Shown piece after piece: positions 49,734 to 56,506 of a DNA stretch of 58,843 nt (position 1 is the stretch's first letter; each line of letters starts with the position of its first letter). The stretch is from Candidatus Wolfebacteria bacterium. GTDB lineage: Bacteria > Patescibacteriota > Minisyncoccia > Phycocordibacterales > EsbW-18. The notes under the pieces were generated by a model. The model had not been told where the DNA came from, did no database searches, and saw only the letters and a list, made by a program, of their open reading frames with translations. The translations under genes and the position numbers were made by a program. The DNA lies in contig JAKEFG010000001.1 in the NCBI GenBank assembly GCA_022616195.1, positions 1-58,843 on the forward strand. Reading direction: 5' to 3'.

Positions 49734-50327
49734 ATGGAGAGGCAACAGACACCTCGCCACCAATCTGCGTGGCGTGTTGTACTCCAAGTCGTTGCTGTTG
49801 GAGGACTTTTTGTCGTTGCGGTGTGGCTTGGCGGCGTTGCCGAAGAGAGTTCGTTGGTGCGGGAGGCGGTGTCACAATTCGGCTATGTCGGCATACTCAT
49901 CGTGTCAGTTGCAAGCGGGTTCAACCTCGCATTCCCGGTGCCGGTTGTTGCATTTCTACCGCTCTTTCTCGGTTCAGGGTTCAACTTCTGGACAACACTT
50001 GTGGTAGTGACACTCGGTATGACACTCGGTGACAGTTTAGGGTTTCTCGTCGGCGCTGCTGGACGCCGTGTAGTGGAAGCGGGTCGGCGGAACGACGAAC
50101 GCATCCTCGCGTGGTTTGAGATGGCGCACAAAAAGTTTCCGCGCGGCGCGTATGTGTTGCTTTTTCTCTACGCCGCCTTCGTGCCCGCACCCAACGAACT
50201 CATTGTTATTCCAATGTCGTTTGCGGGGTATCGCTTCCGATTTATGATTCCCATTGTGCTTGTGGGGAATTTTCTTTTCAATACGCTCTCGGCGCTGGGC
50301 ATTCTCGGCGCGGTACGGTTGTTTTGA
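49734..50327 (+). CDS. VTT/DedA-like membrane protein
   Basis: 197 aa from ATG 49734 (MERQQTPRHQSAWRVVLQVV). Several membrane segments (VVLQVVAVGGLFVVAVWLGG, GYVGILIVSVASGFNLAFPV, WTTLVVVTLGMTLGDSLGFL). The segment GDSLGFLVGAAGRR with the following FVPAPNELIVIPMSFAGYRF matches the DedA/VTT (SNARE-associated) domain, with the conserved Gly and charged re-entrant region. DedA relatives flip lipid carriers. The start lies shortly after the previous stop, so the two may be cotranscribed. Confidence 0.75.
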   Translation: MERQQTPRHQSAWRVVLQVVAVGGLFVVAVWLGGVAEESSLVREAVSQFGYVGILIVSVASGFNLAFPVPVVAFLPLFLGSGFNFWTTLVVVTLGMTLGDSLGFLVGAAGRRVVEAGRRNDERILAWFEMAHKKFPRGAYVLLFLYAAFVPAPNELIVIPMSFAGYRFRFMIPIVLVGNFLFNTLSALGILGAVRLF

Positions 50328-50528
50328 CGTATCATTGGTGATACCTTGGGTGCCAGATGTAAATGTAAACCCGACTGACTGAAGAGGAGTAAAACACGGT
50401 GACAGCAATCAGCTTCATGGCAGATCGCGCAGGGGTTCGCTCTCTCGGCTTCACGGCGTCTGCTCTCGTTATGGACTTTGGACAAGCGGCACGACGGCGC
50501 GAGTTGCGCAGTGAGCCACCCACAATGC

Positions 50529-50534
50529 TATCAT
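50529..50534 (+). promoter_or_regulatory. Extended -10 for leaderless exonuclease III gene
   Basis: TGC-TATCAT ends 7 nt before ATG 50542. Confidence 0.45.
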
Positions 50535-50541
50535 TGAACAT

Positions 50542-51324
50542 ATGCAGTTGGTGTCATGGAATGTCAACGGCCTCCGGGCTCTCCACAGTCAGGGCTACTG
50601 GGAATGGTTTGAGAAAAACAAACCGGATGTTTTCTGCCTGCAGGAAATAAAGGCGGAGGAACAGCAACTGCCGCCTGAAGTGCAGAGACCGGAAGGTTAC
50701 TCTGCGTATTTCAACTCTTCCCGAGGGCGTAAAGGGTACAGCGGTGTTGCGACATACACTAAAACAGAGCCGAAAGGAGTTCAGTACGATGTACTTCCGG
50801 AAAAGTTCAATACCGAAGGGCGCCTCATAGAAACGCGGTTCAAGGATTTTGTGTTGCTCAACGTCTACTTCCCGATGGGTGGTCGCGGCAATGGTCCCGA
50901 AGCAGACCGGGTGAAATTTAAATTGGAATTTTATGATGCATTTTTGGAGCATATTGAAGACCTACGCTCGCAGGGGGACTCCGTTGTTTTTTGCGGTGAC
51001 GTCAACACCGCCCACGAAGAGATTGACATTGCCCGTGCCAAGGAGAACGCGGACCATACAGGGTTTCTTCCCGAGGAGCGCGCCTGGATTGATGAACTTA
51101 TTTCCGCGGGATACATTGACACATTCAGACATTTTCATCCTAACAAGCGCGAGGCGTATACATACTGGGACGTGGTGACTAGATCCCGCGACAGAAATAT
51201 CGGCTGGCGCATTGACTATTTTTTCGTGAGTCCTGACCTTGTGCCGAAGGTTAAAAAGTCAGAAATTCTTTCGGATGTCTACGGCTCCGACCACTGCCCG
51301 ATTGTTCTTGAGCTTGATTTGTAA
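50542..51324 (+). CDS. xth: Exodeoxyribonuclease III / AP endonuclease
   Basis: 260 aa, the normal length of the ExoA/Xth family that incises DNA at abasic sites. Catalytic motifs are MQLVSWNVNGLRALHSQG, CLQEIKAEEQQLP (metal Glu), VVFCGDVNTAHEEIDIARAK (Asp/Asn), RNIGWRIDYFFVS and SDHCPIVLEL (Asp-His). The start is set by the family N-terminus and the extended -10 just before it. Its stop lies inside a 13-bp palindrome. Confidence 0.95.
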   Translation: MQLVSWNVNGLRALHSQGYWEWFEKNKPDVFCLQEIKAEEQQLPPEVQRPEGYSAYFNSSRGRKGYSGVATYTKTEPKGVQYDVLPEKFNTEGRLIETRFKDFVLLNVYFPMGGRGNGPEADRVKFKLEFYDAFLEHIEDLRSQGDSVVFCGDVNTAHEEIDIARAKENADHTGFLPEERAWIDELISAGYIDTFRHFHPNKREAYTYWDVVTRSRDRNIGWRIDYFFVSPDLVPKVKKSEILSDVYGSDHCPIVLELDL

Positions 51325-51357
51325 AGGACAGTTGTCCACACCAATGTCCTTTACAAA
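51318..51357. terminator. Hairpin over the xth stop codon
   Basis: TTTGTAAAGGACA (51318-51330) pairs exactly with TGTCCTTTACAAA (51345-51357). A-rich rather than U-rich sequence follows on the plus strand, so termination would be weak. The arm is the AAAGGACA word repeated across this region. Confidence 0.55.
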
Positions 51358-51679
51358 AAAGACATGTCCTTTAGAATTATCCCAGGATCGCGGGGGCCAC
51401 GATGTCCTTTAGGAATCTCCAGAAGGACACATCCCGCTCTGCGGGAAACAACAAAATAAAACCCCACAAACTACTCTAGGTGGCTCCCACGGAAGTGGTT
51501 CTTTGAGAGTCTCGAGACTCGAAAAGATCGTCTGGGAGTTGCTATCCAGGGCTACACACTCTCTCAAACACACAAAAACCTTAAAACTTTAGGTTTGTGT
51601 GCCTGGATGGACAGCTTTCTGGACACTTCTTTTCCCCACTGTGTCCGCCCAGTGAAAAAAGTGAGGCGGTAAACCGCCT

Positions 51680-51695
51680 TGTTACACGTGAAACC
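51680..51695 (+). other. parS-like site 1
   Basis: TGTTACACGTGAAACC matches the ParB site consensus TGTTNCACGTGAAACA at 15 of 16 positions. Confidence 0.6.
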
Positions 51696-51735
51696 TCCAC
51701 CCACGAGTAGCTCCGGCGGTTTTTGCATTTGGGGT

Positions 51736-51751
51736 TGTTTCACAGGAAACA
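51736..51751 (+). other. parS-like site 2
   Basis: TGTTTCACAGGAAACA; 14 of 16 match TGTTTCACGTGAAACA, with the change at the centre. Confidence 0.5.
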
Positions 51752-51864
51752 TCTCAAGGCGGGCAAATGCTTACTGACAACGTAGAGCGAGAGAAGCGAG
51801 CTCCAGTACACAGGGCTTGGTTCCACTGAGGTCACCACCGAAGTGCCCCGTGGTTACATACCCT

Positions 51865-53394
51865 TTACTCAACCCAGTGTTTCCCGCGTATTTTCTTCAC
51901 CTCTTTTTCCTCTTCCTCCTCGCGACGTTCCTCACCGGCTTTCCCAAGTTTTCTAAGCTCGTTGTCGGAAAGTTTTATGAGTTCCAGAGTCCTTTTTTCA
52001 AGGTATTCGGGCGTGTTGTTGGCCGGGTCATCCAGGATCTCCTCAAGGAGCGCATGGAGAATCCACCCCACTCGCGGTCCGGGTGTTTCATGTGTAACCT
52101 CCATAATCCGTGAACCGTCAATTTTAAGCATTCCCACCGAGACGGGGTCTCTGCTCACTTCTTCAATCATCGCCTGGTATTTCCGAAATCGATAGGGTTT
52201 TTCCTTGGGGCGTCCTGTGCCGATACGATCGGCCACACGGAGATTCATGAGGTCTGAAACGTTCTCATACCCGACGTTTCGCATGAGACGTCGGACAGCG
52301 GAGTGGGTTATTTGCTCGGTGTCAGAGAAGAACATGTGCCAGCGGACGAGCTTATATACCTTGTCTATGACGGCGCTGGCGAATTTAAGCCGCTGTAGAG
52401 CCGTTTTGGCGATTCTTGCACCCGCAACCTCATGCCCGTGGAACGACCAGTCGTTTTTCTTATCCTCCCAAGCTCGTGCCTTTGGTTTTGCGCTGTCGTG
52501 AAATAGTGCCGCAAGGCGAACCTCAAGCTCCCACTTCTTGTCAGCCGTTGCCTGAAGTGTGCGCAAACCATGTTCCCAGACGGTATACGAGTGCGCCTGG
52601 TTTTGTTCTACCCCGATTCCCCACTCAATTTCGGGAAGAATGTAGTGCAGAAGTCCTAATTCATGGGCGAGTTCGAGGCCGGATTTTGGGTTATCCGACA
52701 TAATAATCTTCACAAACTCATCCCGGACACGTTCTTTGGCCACTGCGTCTATGTTTTGGGCCATTTTTTTGATTGCTTCTCCTGTTTCACGGGAAACAGT
52801 AAACCCAAGCTCGGTTGCTAAGCGGACGGCACGGAGTATACGCAAAGCATCTTCGCCAAATCTGTCTTCCGGTCTTCCCACCGTTCGTATGGTTTTGTCC
52901 TTTATGTCCTTTATGCCGCCAAAGAGGTCAACCAAATGTCCTTTAGGGCTGTCCTTTTCGGTGCTGAACCCGTCAATGTCCTTTGCTCCCACAGGGAGTC
53001 CGAGCGCGACGGCGTTTATGGTAAAATCACGTCGCTTGAGATCGTCCTCAAGCTTTGAGCTGAACGAGACGTTATCTGGATGTCTGCTATCGGAGTACGT
53101 TGATTCAAGCCGGTATGTCGTTACCTCTATGGTTTTGAGGGTTGGGTCGTTCGTGTTGTCGTTGACGACTCCCACGGTCCCGAACTCGTTTTCGTAGAAA
53201 GCATGTTCAAAAAGCCCCTGAATTTGTTCAGGTCGTGCGTTCGTGGTGATGTCCCAGTCCTTTGGTTTTTCCCCGCGCAAAAGGTCCCGGACGCATCCGC
53301 CGACAAGATATGCCTCAAAACCGGCATTTTGAAGGGTGTCAGAGACCAGGCGTACCTCTTCAAAAATCTTTATTTTTTGGGTGTTTTTTGGCAC
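51865..53394 (-). CDS. cca: CCA-adding / poly(A) polymerase family nucleotidyltransferase with HD domain
   Basis: 509 aa from GTG 53394 (VPKNTQKIKIFEEVRLVSDT). The track's ATG start would read through the tRNA-Arg gene on the other strand and is rejected; TACAAT lies 6 nt before this GTG. The nucleotidyltransferase head has LVGGCVRDLLRGEKPKDWDI with the metal-binding DWD and RRDFTINAVAL. An HD phosphohydrolase domain follows (RLAALFHDSAKPKAR). It restores tRNA CCA ends; two of the nearby tRNA genes lack an encoded CCA. The stretch around residues 165-200 is unusual because it is built on repeats of AAAGGACA. Confidence 0.9.
   Translation of the reverse strand: MPKNTQKIKIFEEVRLVSDTLQNAGFEAYLVGGCVRDLLRGEKPKDWDITTNARPEQIQGLFEHAFYENEFGTVGVVNDNTNDPTLKTIEVTTYRLESTYSDSRHPDNVSFSSKLEDDLKRRDFTINAVALGLPVGAKDIDGFSTEKDSPKGHLVDLFGGIKDIKDKTIRTVGRPEDRFGEDALRILRAVRLATELGFTVSRETGEAIKKMAQNIDAVAKERVRDEFVKIIMSDNPKSGLELAHELGLLHYILPEIEWGIGVEQNQAHSYTVWEHGLRTLQATADKKWELEVRLAALFHDSAKPKARAWEDKKNDWSFHGHEVAGARIAKTALQRLKFASAVIDKVYKLVRWHMFFSDTEQITHSAVRRLMRNVGYENVSDLMNLRVADRIGTGRPKEKPYRFRKYQAMIEEVSRDPVSVGMLKIDGSRIMEVTHETPGPRVGWILHALLEEILDDPANNTPEYLEKRTLELIKLSDNELRKLGKAGEERREEEEEKEVKKIRGKHWVE
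52783..52798 (+). other. parS-like site 3 (inside cca)
   Basis: TGTTTCACGGGAAACA; 15 of 16 match TGTTTCACGTGAAACA. Confidence 0.6.
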
Positions 53395-53400
53395 AGATGC

Positions 53401-53406
53401 ATTGTA
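53401..53406 (-). promoter_or_regulatory. -10 box for leaderless cca
   Basis: Minus-strand TACAAT ends exactly 6 nt before the GTG start. Confidence 0.5.
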
Positions 53407-53453
53407 GAACACCTTTTGCCTGCGGTCTATTTTGACGCTATGATGGTGTGTTC

Positions 53454-53525
53454 GCTCCCGTGGTGAAACGGATATCATATCTGCCTTCGAAGCAGCAGTT
53501 CCAGGTTCGAATCCTGGCGGGAGCA
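53454..53525 (+). tRNA. tRNA-Arg (anticodon TCG)
   Basis: The acceptor stem GCTCCCG pairs with CGGGAGC. The anticodon stem CTGC/GCAG encloses the loop CTTCGAA, giving anticodon TCG. The T arm is CCAGG-TTCGAAT-CCTGG. The discriminator is A and CCA is not encoded. Confidence 0.93.
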
Positions 53526-53570
53526 CACTAGAAAGTCGAGAGTGCTCGTGTATAATTACTCACGCTTCAA

Positions 53571-53644
53571 GCGGGCATGGTTTAGTGGTAGAACACGTCC
53601 TTGCCAAGGACGAGACGGGAGTTCGATTCTCCCTGCCCGCACCA
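53571..53644 (+). tRNA. tRNA-Gly (anticodon GCC)
   Basis: GCGGGCA pairs with TGCCCGC. The anticodon loop TTGCCAA lies within GTCC/GGAC. The T arm is GGGAG-TTCGATT-CTCCC. ACCA follows the acceptor, so CCA is encoded. A TATAAT stands 16 nt upstream. Confidence 0.95.
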
Positions 53645-53757
53645 ACGAGGGATTTTTGTTTGTGTCCTTTTAATAATCCCCAAACTATGGGAACAAAGCG
53701 ACAAAAACACAAAATATTGGGGATAACTCTGTGAGTATGTGTAAAAGACATGTCCGT

Positions 53758-53806
53758 TAGAAACTAAAAACTAAGGACTAAAAACTAAGGACTAAAAACT
53801 TAAAAC
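53758..53806. repeat. Heptanucleotide repeat tract (AARRACT)
   Basis: AAAAACT-AAGGACT-AAAAACT-AAGGACT-AAAAACT: five consecutive heptamers in the gap between tRNA-Gly and yraN. A decayed similar tract (AAAAACT-AGGAACT) lies near 45824. Confidence 0.85.
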
Positions 53807-53856
53807 ACTCTTACACAGAGCCATATTTGTCAAAAAGACGTCCTTTATGTGTTAAT

Positions 53857-53872
53857 TGTTTCATGTGAAACG
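53857..53872 (+). other. parS-like site 4
   Basis: TGTTTCATGTGAAACG, 14 of 16 match, placed 2 nt before the yraN start codon. Confidence 0.5.
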
Positions 53873-53874
53873 TT

Positions 53875-54282
53875 ATGAGGACTGAAAAGAGGTTTATCGG
53901 AGACATTGGGGAGGAGGTTGCCTGTCGGTTTCTCAAGAAAAAAGGGTATAACATCATTGAGCGGAACTATCTCAAAAAATGGGGTGAGATTGACATTATT
54001 GCACGCAAGTCGGGCGAACTACACTTTGTTGAGGTAAAAACGGTGCAGTCAAAAGTTGAAAGTTCAAAGTCCAAGAATGTTTCACAGGAAACGGAAGGGT
54101 ACCGCCCGGAGGAAAACGTGCACCCGGCAAAGCTCAAGCGTCTCGCCCGAACCGTGGAGACCTATCTATTGGACAAAGGCGTATCGGACAGTGTGCCGTG
54201 GCAAATTGATGTGGTAACTGTTCTCTTGGATCTAAAGGACAAAAAGGCGAAGGTGGATATGCTTGAAAATGTTATTTTGTGA
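53875..54282 (+). CDS. YraN/UPF0102-family endonuclease-like protein
   Basis: 135 aa. The restriction-endonuclease-like core is clear: RFIGDIGEEVACRFLKKKGY, ERNYLKKWGEIDIIARKSGE and LHFVEVKTVQ, giving the E..D..ExK catalytic pattern. Between the ExK strand and the next helix is an insertion (SKVESSKSKNVSQETEG) encoded by heptamers such as TTGAAAG-TTCAAAG and a parS-like site. YraN proteins often neighbour rnhB and comM in other bacteria and are presumed DNA-processing. The cellular role is unproven. Confidence 0.88.
   Translation: MRTEKRFIGDIGEEVACRFLKKKGYNIIERNYLKKWGEIDIIARKSGELHFVEVKTVQSKVESSKSKNVSQETEGYRPEENVHPAKLKRLARTVETYLLDKGVSDSVPWQIDVVTVLLDLKDKKAKVDMLENVIL
54078..54093 (+). other. 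parS-like site 5 (inside yraN)
   Basis: TGTTTCACAGGAAACG, 13 of 16 match TGTTTCACGTGAAACA, within the YraN insertion. Confidence 0.4.
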
Positions 54283-54296
54283 TGAAAAAGAAAAGA

Positions 54297-54333
54297 ACCC
54301 GTTTTACGTCCCCCGCCGTGGCGGGGTGGGTTC
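54297..54333. terminator. Hairpin between convergent yraN and the 54356 gene
   Basis: GAACCC pairs with GGGTTC around an inner CCCCGCC-GT-GGCGGGG stem. No long T run. Confidence 0.55.
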
Positions 54334-54355
54334 GTGACAGGGTTACTGGCCTGGT

Positions 54356-55060
54356 TCACGGTTCTCGGACAAGGAATCGAGTTTTTCTGTACCAACCTTT
54401 TTCTTTTTGGTTGTATTCCTCGTACTGGTGTGCACCGACGGCCAGAACGGCGCCATACTCATCACCACAAACCCCCAAGAACTTTGTTGAGTTCTCTCCT
54501 TCCCACAGCGGGGCGTCGGACTCTTGCCCGGGGGCGATGATGGGCCAGTCAGAAAGGCTGACATGTATTTGGTAAAACCCAACCAACTCATGCGCTCTTG
54601 CGAGTAGGCGGCCTCTCTCGTTAGCTAGTCGCTTGAGCTCCTCCTGTGTGACGGGCCGGTTGAAGTTCCAGAATCGAAAACGCACAAGCTCCTTTCCTTG
54701 CCCGTTGCTTGGAAACATTGCGTCTAGCGAGAGATGCTGCGGAATTTTCCTTGTTGAGGTTGAGAGGCGAAGGGTTCGGCTCGCAGCGATCTTTTCCACG
54801 AGTGTGGTGTCATGGTCGATCTCTGTCTCAAAGACGTCGCTTTCGTAGTCAACACGCGGGAGCCAGCCTATGTACTCTCTGACGAATGCCCCGGCTGCGC
54901 TTTCCATGCCATCTCTTGACTGCCCCTTAAGGAGTTCTAGAAGCTCCAGTCGCCGAGCGTCGACCCCCTCCACCTTCATTGCCTCAACGAGCACCCCTCT
55001 CAACGTCTCCAACCAGAGGTCGCTTGTTTCGGGATGCTCTAGGTCAAGATACTTCTTCAT
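54356..55060 (-). CDS. Unknown soluble protein, divergent from the TrmB-type regulator
   Basis: 234 aa from ATG 55060 (MKKYLDLEHPETSDLWLETL), selected because GGAGGAGG lies 6 nt upstream; the track adds 36 residues with no support. The N-terminal part is helical. The C-terminal half has LVRFRFWNFNRPVTQEELKR, LVGFYQIHVSLSDWPIIAPG and FLGVCGDEYGAVLAVGAHQY. No signal peptide, membrane segment or known family. The divergent arrangement with a regulator suggests it may be controlled by it. Confidence 0.7.
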   Translation of the reverse strand: MKKYLDLEHPETSDLWLETLRGVLVEAMKVEGVDARRLELLELLKGQSRDGMESAAGAFVREYIGWLPRVDYESDVFETEIDHDTTLVEKIAASRTLRLSTSTRKIPQHLSLDAMFPSNGQGKELVRFRFWNFNRPVTQEELKRLANERGRLLARAHELVGFYQIHVSLSDWPIIAPGQESDAPLWEGENSTKFLGVCGDEYGAVLAVGAHQYEEYNQKEKGWYRKTRFLVREP

Positions 55061-55225
55061 TGTCAACCTCCTCCCATCTTTGTTGTTTTTAGTGAGCTGA
55101 TCGAAATCCGTCATTATTTTGACACAAAATATATCTCCAGTCAAGAAATATTTTCCCACATATTGCAAATGGTAGATTTTTTGCTATAGTGTAAGCATAT
55201 AAAAAGTGTCATAAAACACAACACT

Positions 55226-55969
55226 ATGCAACAGACAAACTCCGCAATAAAAGCCCTTGGTCTCTCTGATATGGAAGCGGAAGTGTACCTTGCCGCCCTT
55301 GAGCTTGGCGAGGGAACCATGCAGGCGCTTGCAAAAAAGTCGGGAGTGAACCGTTCAACAATTTATACCTTTATTGATGAACTCAAAGAGCGGGGGTTCA
55401 TTACGGAAACGAAGCGCGGAAAACGACGGTTGTATGTTGCAACTAACCCCGAGCGTTTGGTACAAATGCAAAAAGTGCGTACTGGTGAATTGGAACGGGC
55501 ACTTCCCGAGTTGCTCGCGATCCACAATAGTGCACGTAACAAACCGAGAGTCACTTTTTATGAAGGTGTGGAGGGCATCAAAGAAATACACGCGGATATG
55601 CTGACGGCAGAACAGGAGATACAAGCATATGAGGACCTGGAGGGGTTGAAGAACAACCTCCCAGCGAGCTTTTTTGAGCAGTTTCCGAAAGAGCGTATGC
55701 GGAGGGGGATTTTATACCGCTCAATTTCTCGGGATTCAGAGACAGCTCGTGTATTTGTGAAAAATAATATTGGATTTTTACGTGAAACAAAGCTTATTAT
55801 CACGGAGCCTCTGAATATTGAGGTCAGTATCTATGGCGATAAGGTGGCACTTATGAGTCTGACATCAAATCCGCCTTTCGGCGTTTTAATTCAAGATAAA
55901 AATATCGCACAAGTGCAACGTATCATGTGGCAAGAATTGTGGAATAGGCTTGGAGAGAAAATTGGATAG
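55226..55969 (+). CDS. TrmB-family transcriptional regulator
   Basis: 247 aa. The N-terminal winged helix-turn-helix is the TrmB type: LGLSDMEAEVYLAALELGEG, MQALAKKSGVNRSTIYTFID and ELKERGFITE (about 8-65). A linker helix and a C-terminal sensor-like domain follow (RVTFYEGVEGIKEIHADMLT, MRRGILYRSISRDSETARVF). Archaeal TrmB proteins regulate sugar genes, and CPR genomes carry several relatives. TGC-TATAGT near 55183 is a probable promoter, overlapping the divergent region, so autoregulation is possible. Confidence 0.85.
   Translation: MQQTNSAIKALGLSDMEAEVYLAALELGEGTMQALAKKSGVNRSTIYTFIDELKERGFITETKRGKRRLYVATNPERLVQMQKVRTGELERALPELLAIHNSARNKPRVTFYEGVEGIKEIHADMLTAEQEIQAYEDLEGLKNNLPASFFEQFPKERMRRGILYRSISRDSETARVFVKNNIGFLRETKLIITEPLNIEVSIYGDKVALMSLTSNPPFGVLIQDKNIAQVQRIMWQELWNRLGEKIG
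55774..55789 (+). other. parS-like site 6 (weak, inside the TrmB gene)
   Basis: ATTTTTACGTGAAACA has the complete right half-site ACGTGAAACA and 13 of 16 matches overall. Confidence 0.3.
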
Positions 55970-56011
55970 GAAGCAAAATCTATAATAATCTGTTACAATG
56001 CCGACGAATTA

Positions 56012-56082
56012 CGGGGCGTAGTATACCGGTAGTACGCCTGCTTTGGGAGCAGGTAGACCGAGTTCGATTCTCGGCGCCCCGA
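56012..56082 (+). tRNA. tRNA-Pro (anticodon TGG)
   Basis: The acceptor CGGGGCG pairs with CGCCCCG, with the 5' C typical of tRNA-Pro. The anticodon stem CTGC/GCAG encloses TTTGGGA, giving TGG. The T arm is CCGAG-TTCGATT-CTCGG. The discriminator is A and CCA is not encoded. TGT-TACAAT at 55994-55999 is the likely promoter. Confidence 0.94.
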
Positions 56083-56160
56083 AAGAAGAAAATTTTATAA
56101 AGGTAACTTTTTTGAAAAAGAGGCTATGTAAAGAGCTTTGAAGGAAGAGAATAAAAATAC

Positions 56161-56188
56161 TTGACAAAGTTAATGTATTTGCTATAAT
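56161..56188 (+). promoter_or_regulatory. Consensus sigma-70 promoter (TTGACA, 16 nt, extended TATAAT)
   Basis: TTGACA at 56161-56166 and TGC-TATAAT with the hexamer at 56183-56188. It is one of the two strongest promoters in the window; the other is at 40342-40369, with identical spacing. Confidence 0.85.
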
Positions 56189-56195
56189 ATTCCTA

Positions 56196-56460
56196 GAATT
56201 AACTAACACATCCTGATAGTTTATTCCGTCTAACCCACGGATGAGCGGGGAGCAATATCGAAAGACTGCGCTATCTGCTCATCCGTGGGTTTTACATTAA
56301 AGGGTGTGTTATAGAAGTTCTTTGAAAGCACAGGTTTCTATCCTGTCAGTTTGAGTCGCCTACAAAGCGGACAGACGAGGATGTCTCAGAGCACGGCGTT
56401 TTAAGAGTAACTAAACAAGCCGTGTTTGTAACGAGATATCTTCATCTGTCCGCTTTTTTC
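56196..56460 (+). ncRNA. Large structured RNA or leader with terminator-like end
   Basis: Two stacked structures follow the strong promoter. The first (56204-56311) is closed by TAACACATCC/GGGTGTGTTA and contains a perfect 15-bp stem, AACCCACGGATGAGC (56232-56246) with GCTCATCCGTGGGTT (56277-56291), around a 30-nt loop. The second (56364-56459) is closed by AAAGCGGACAGA/TCTGTCCGCTTT with inner stems GATGTCTC/GAGATATC and CACGGC/GCCGTG, and ends in CTTTTTT like an intrinsic terminator. It lies 47 nt before the next gene's ATG. It could be an independent small RNA or a terminator-type riboswitch. No known class recognised. Confidence 0.6.
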
Positions 56461-56506
56461 GTTGGCATGCCGCCAGCGAGACGACTTTTACCAAAGGAGG
56501 GAGACA

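Larger units (their letters stand above)
51325..51864. other. 540-nt intergenic region rich in hairpins and short repeats
   Basis: No credible gene. The word ATGTCCTTTA occurs three times at 51344-51413. Further on are a stem CTCCCACGG with GTCTGGGAG (about 51483-51540) enclosing the palindrome GAGTCTCGAGACTC, then nested stems ATCCAGG/CCTGGAT (51544-51608) and ACACAAAAACC/GGTTTGTGT, then GGACAC/GTGTCC, then AGGCGGT-AA-ACCGCCT (51664-51679). Two parS-like sites follow. The density of nested stems suggests a structured RNA, but no RNase P, tmRNA or 6S signature could be recognised on either strand. Confidence 0.5.

Noticed and set aside
51564-51752. Possible tmRNA tag frame or small gene on the minus strand
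   Set aside because: No tRNA-like acceptor and T-arm pair and no Ala-Asn-type tag ending in ALAA could be found, so a tmRNA call is not supported.
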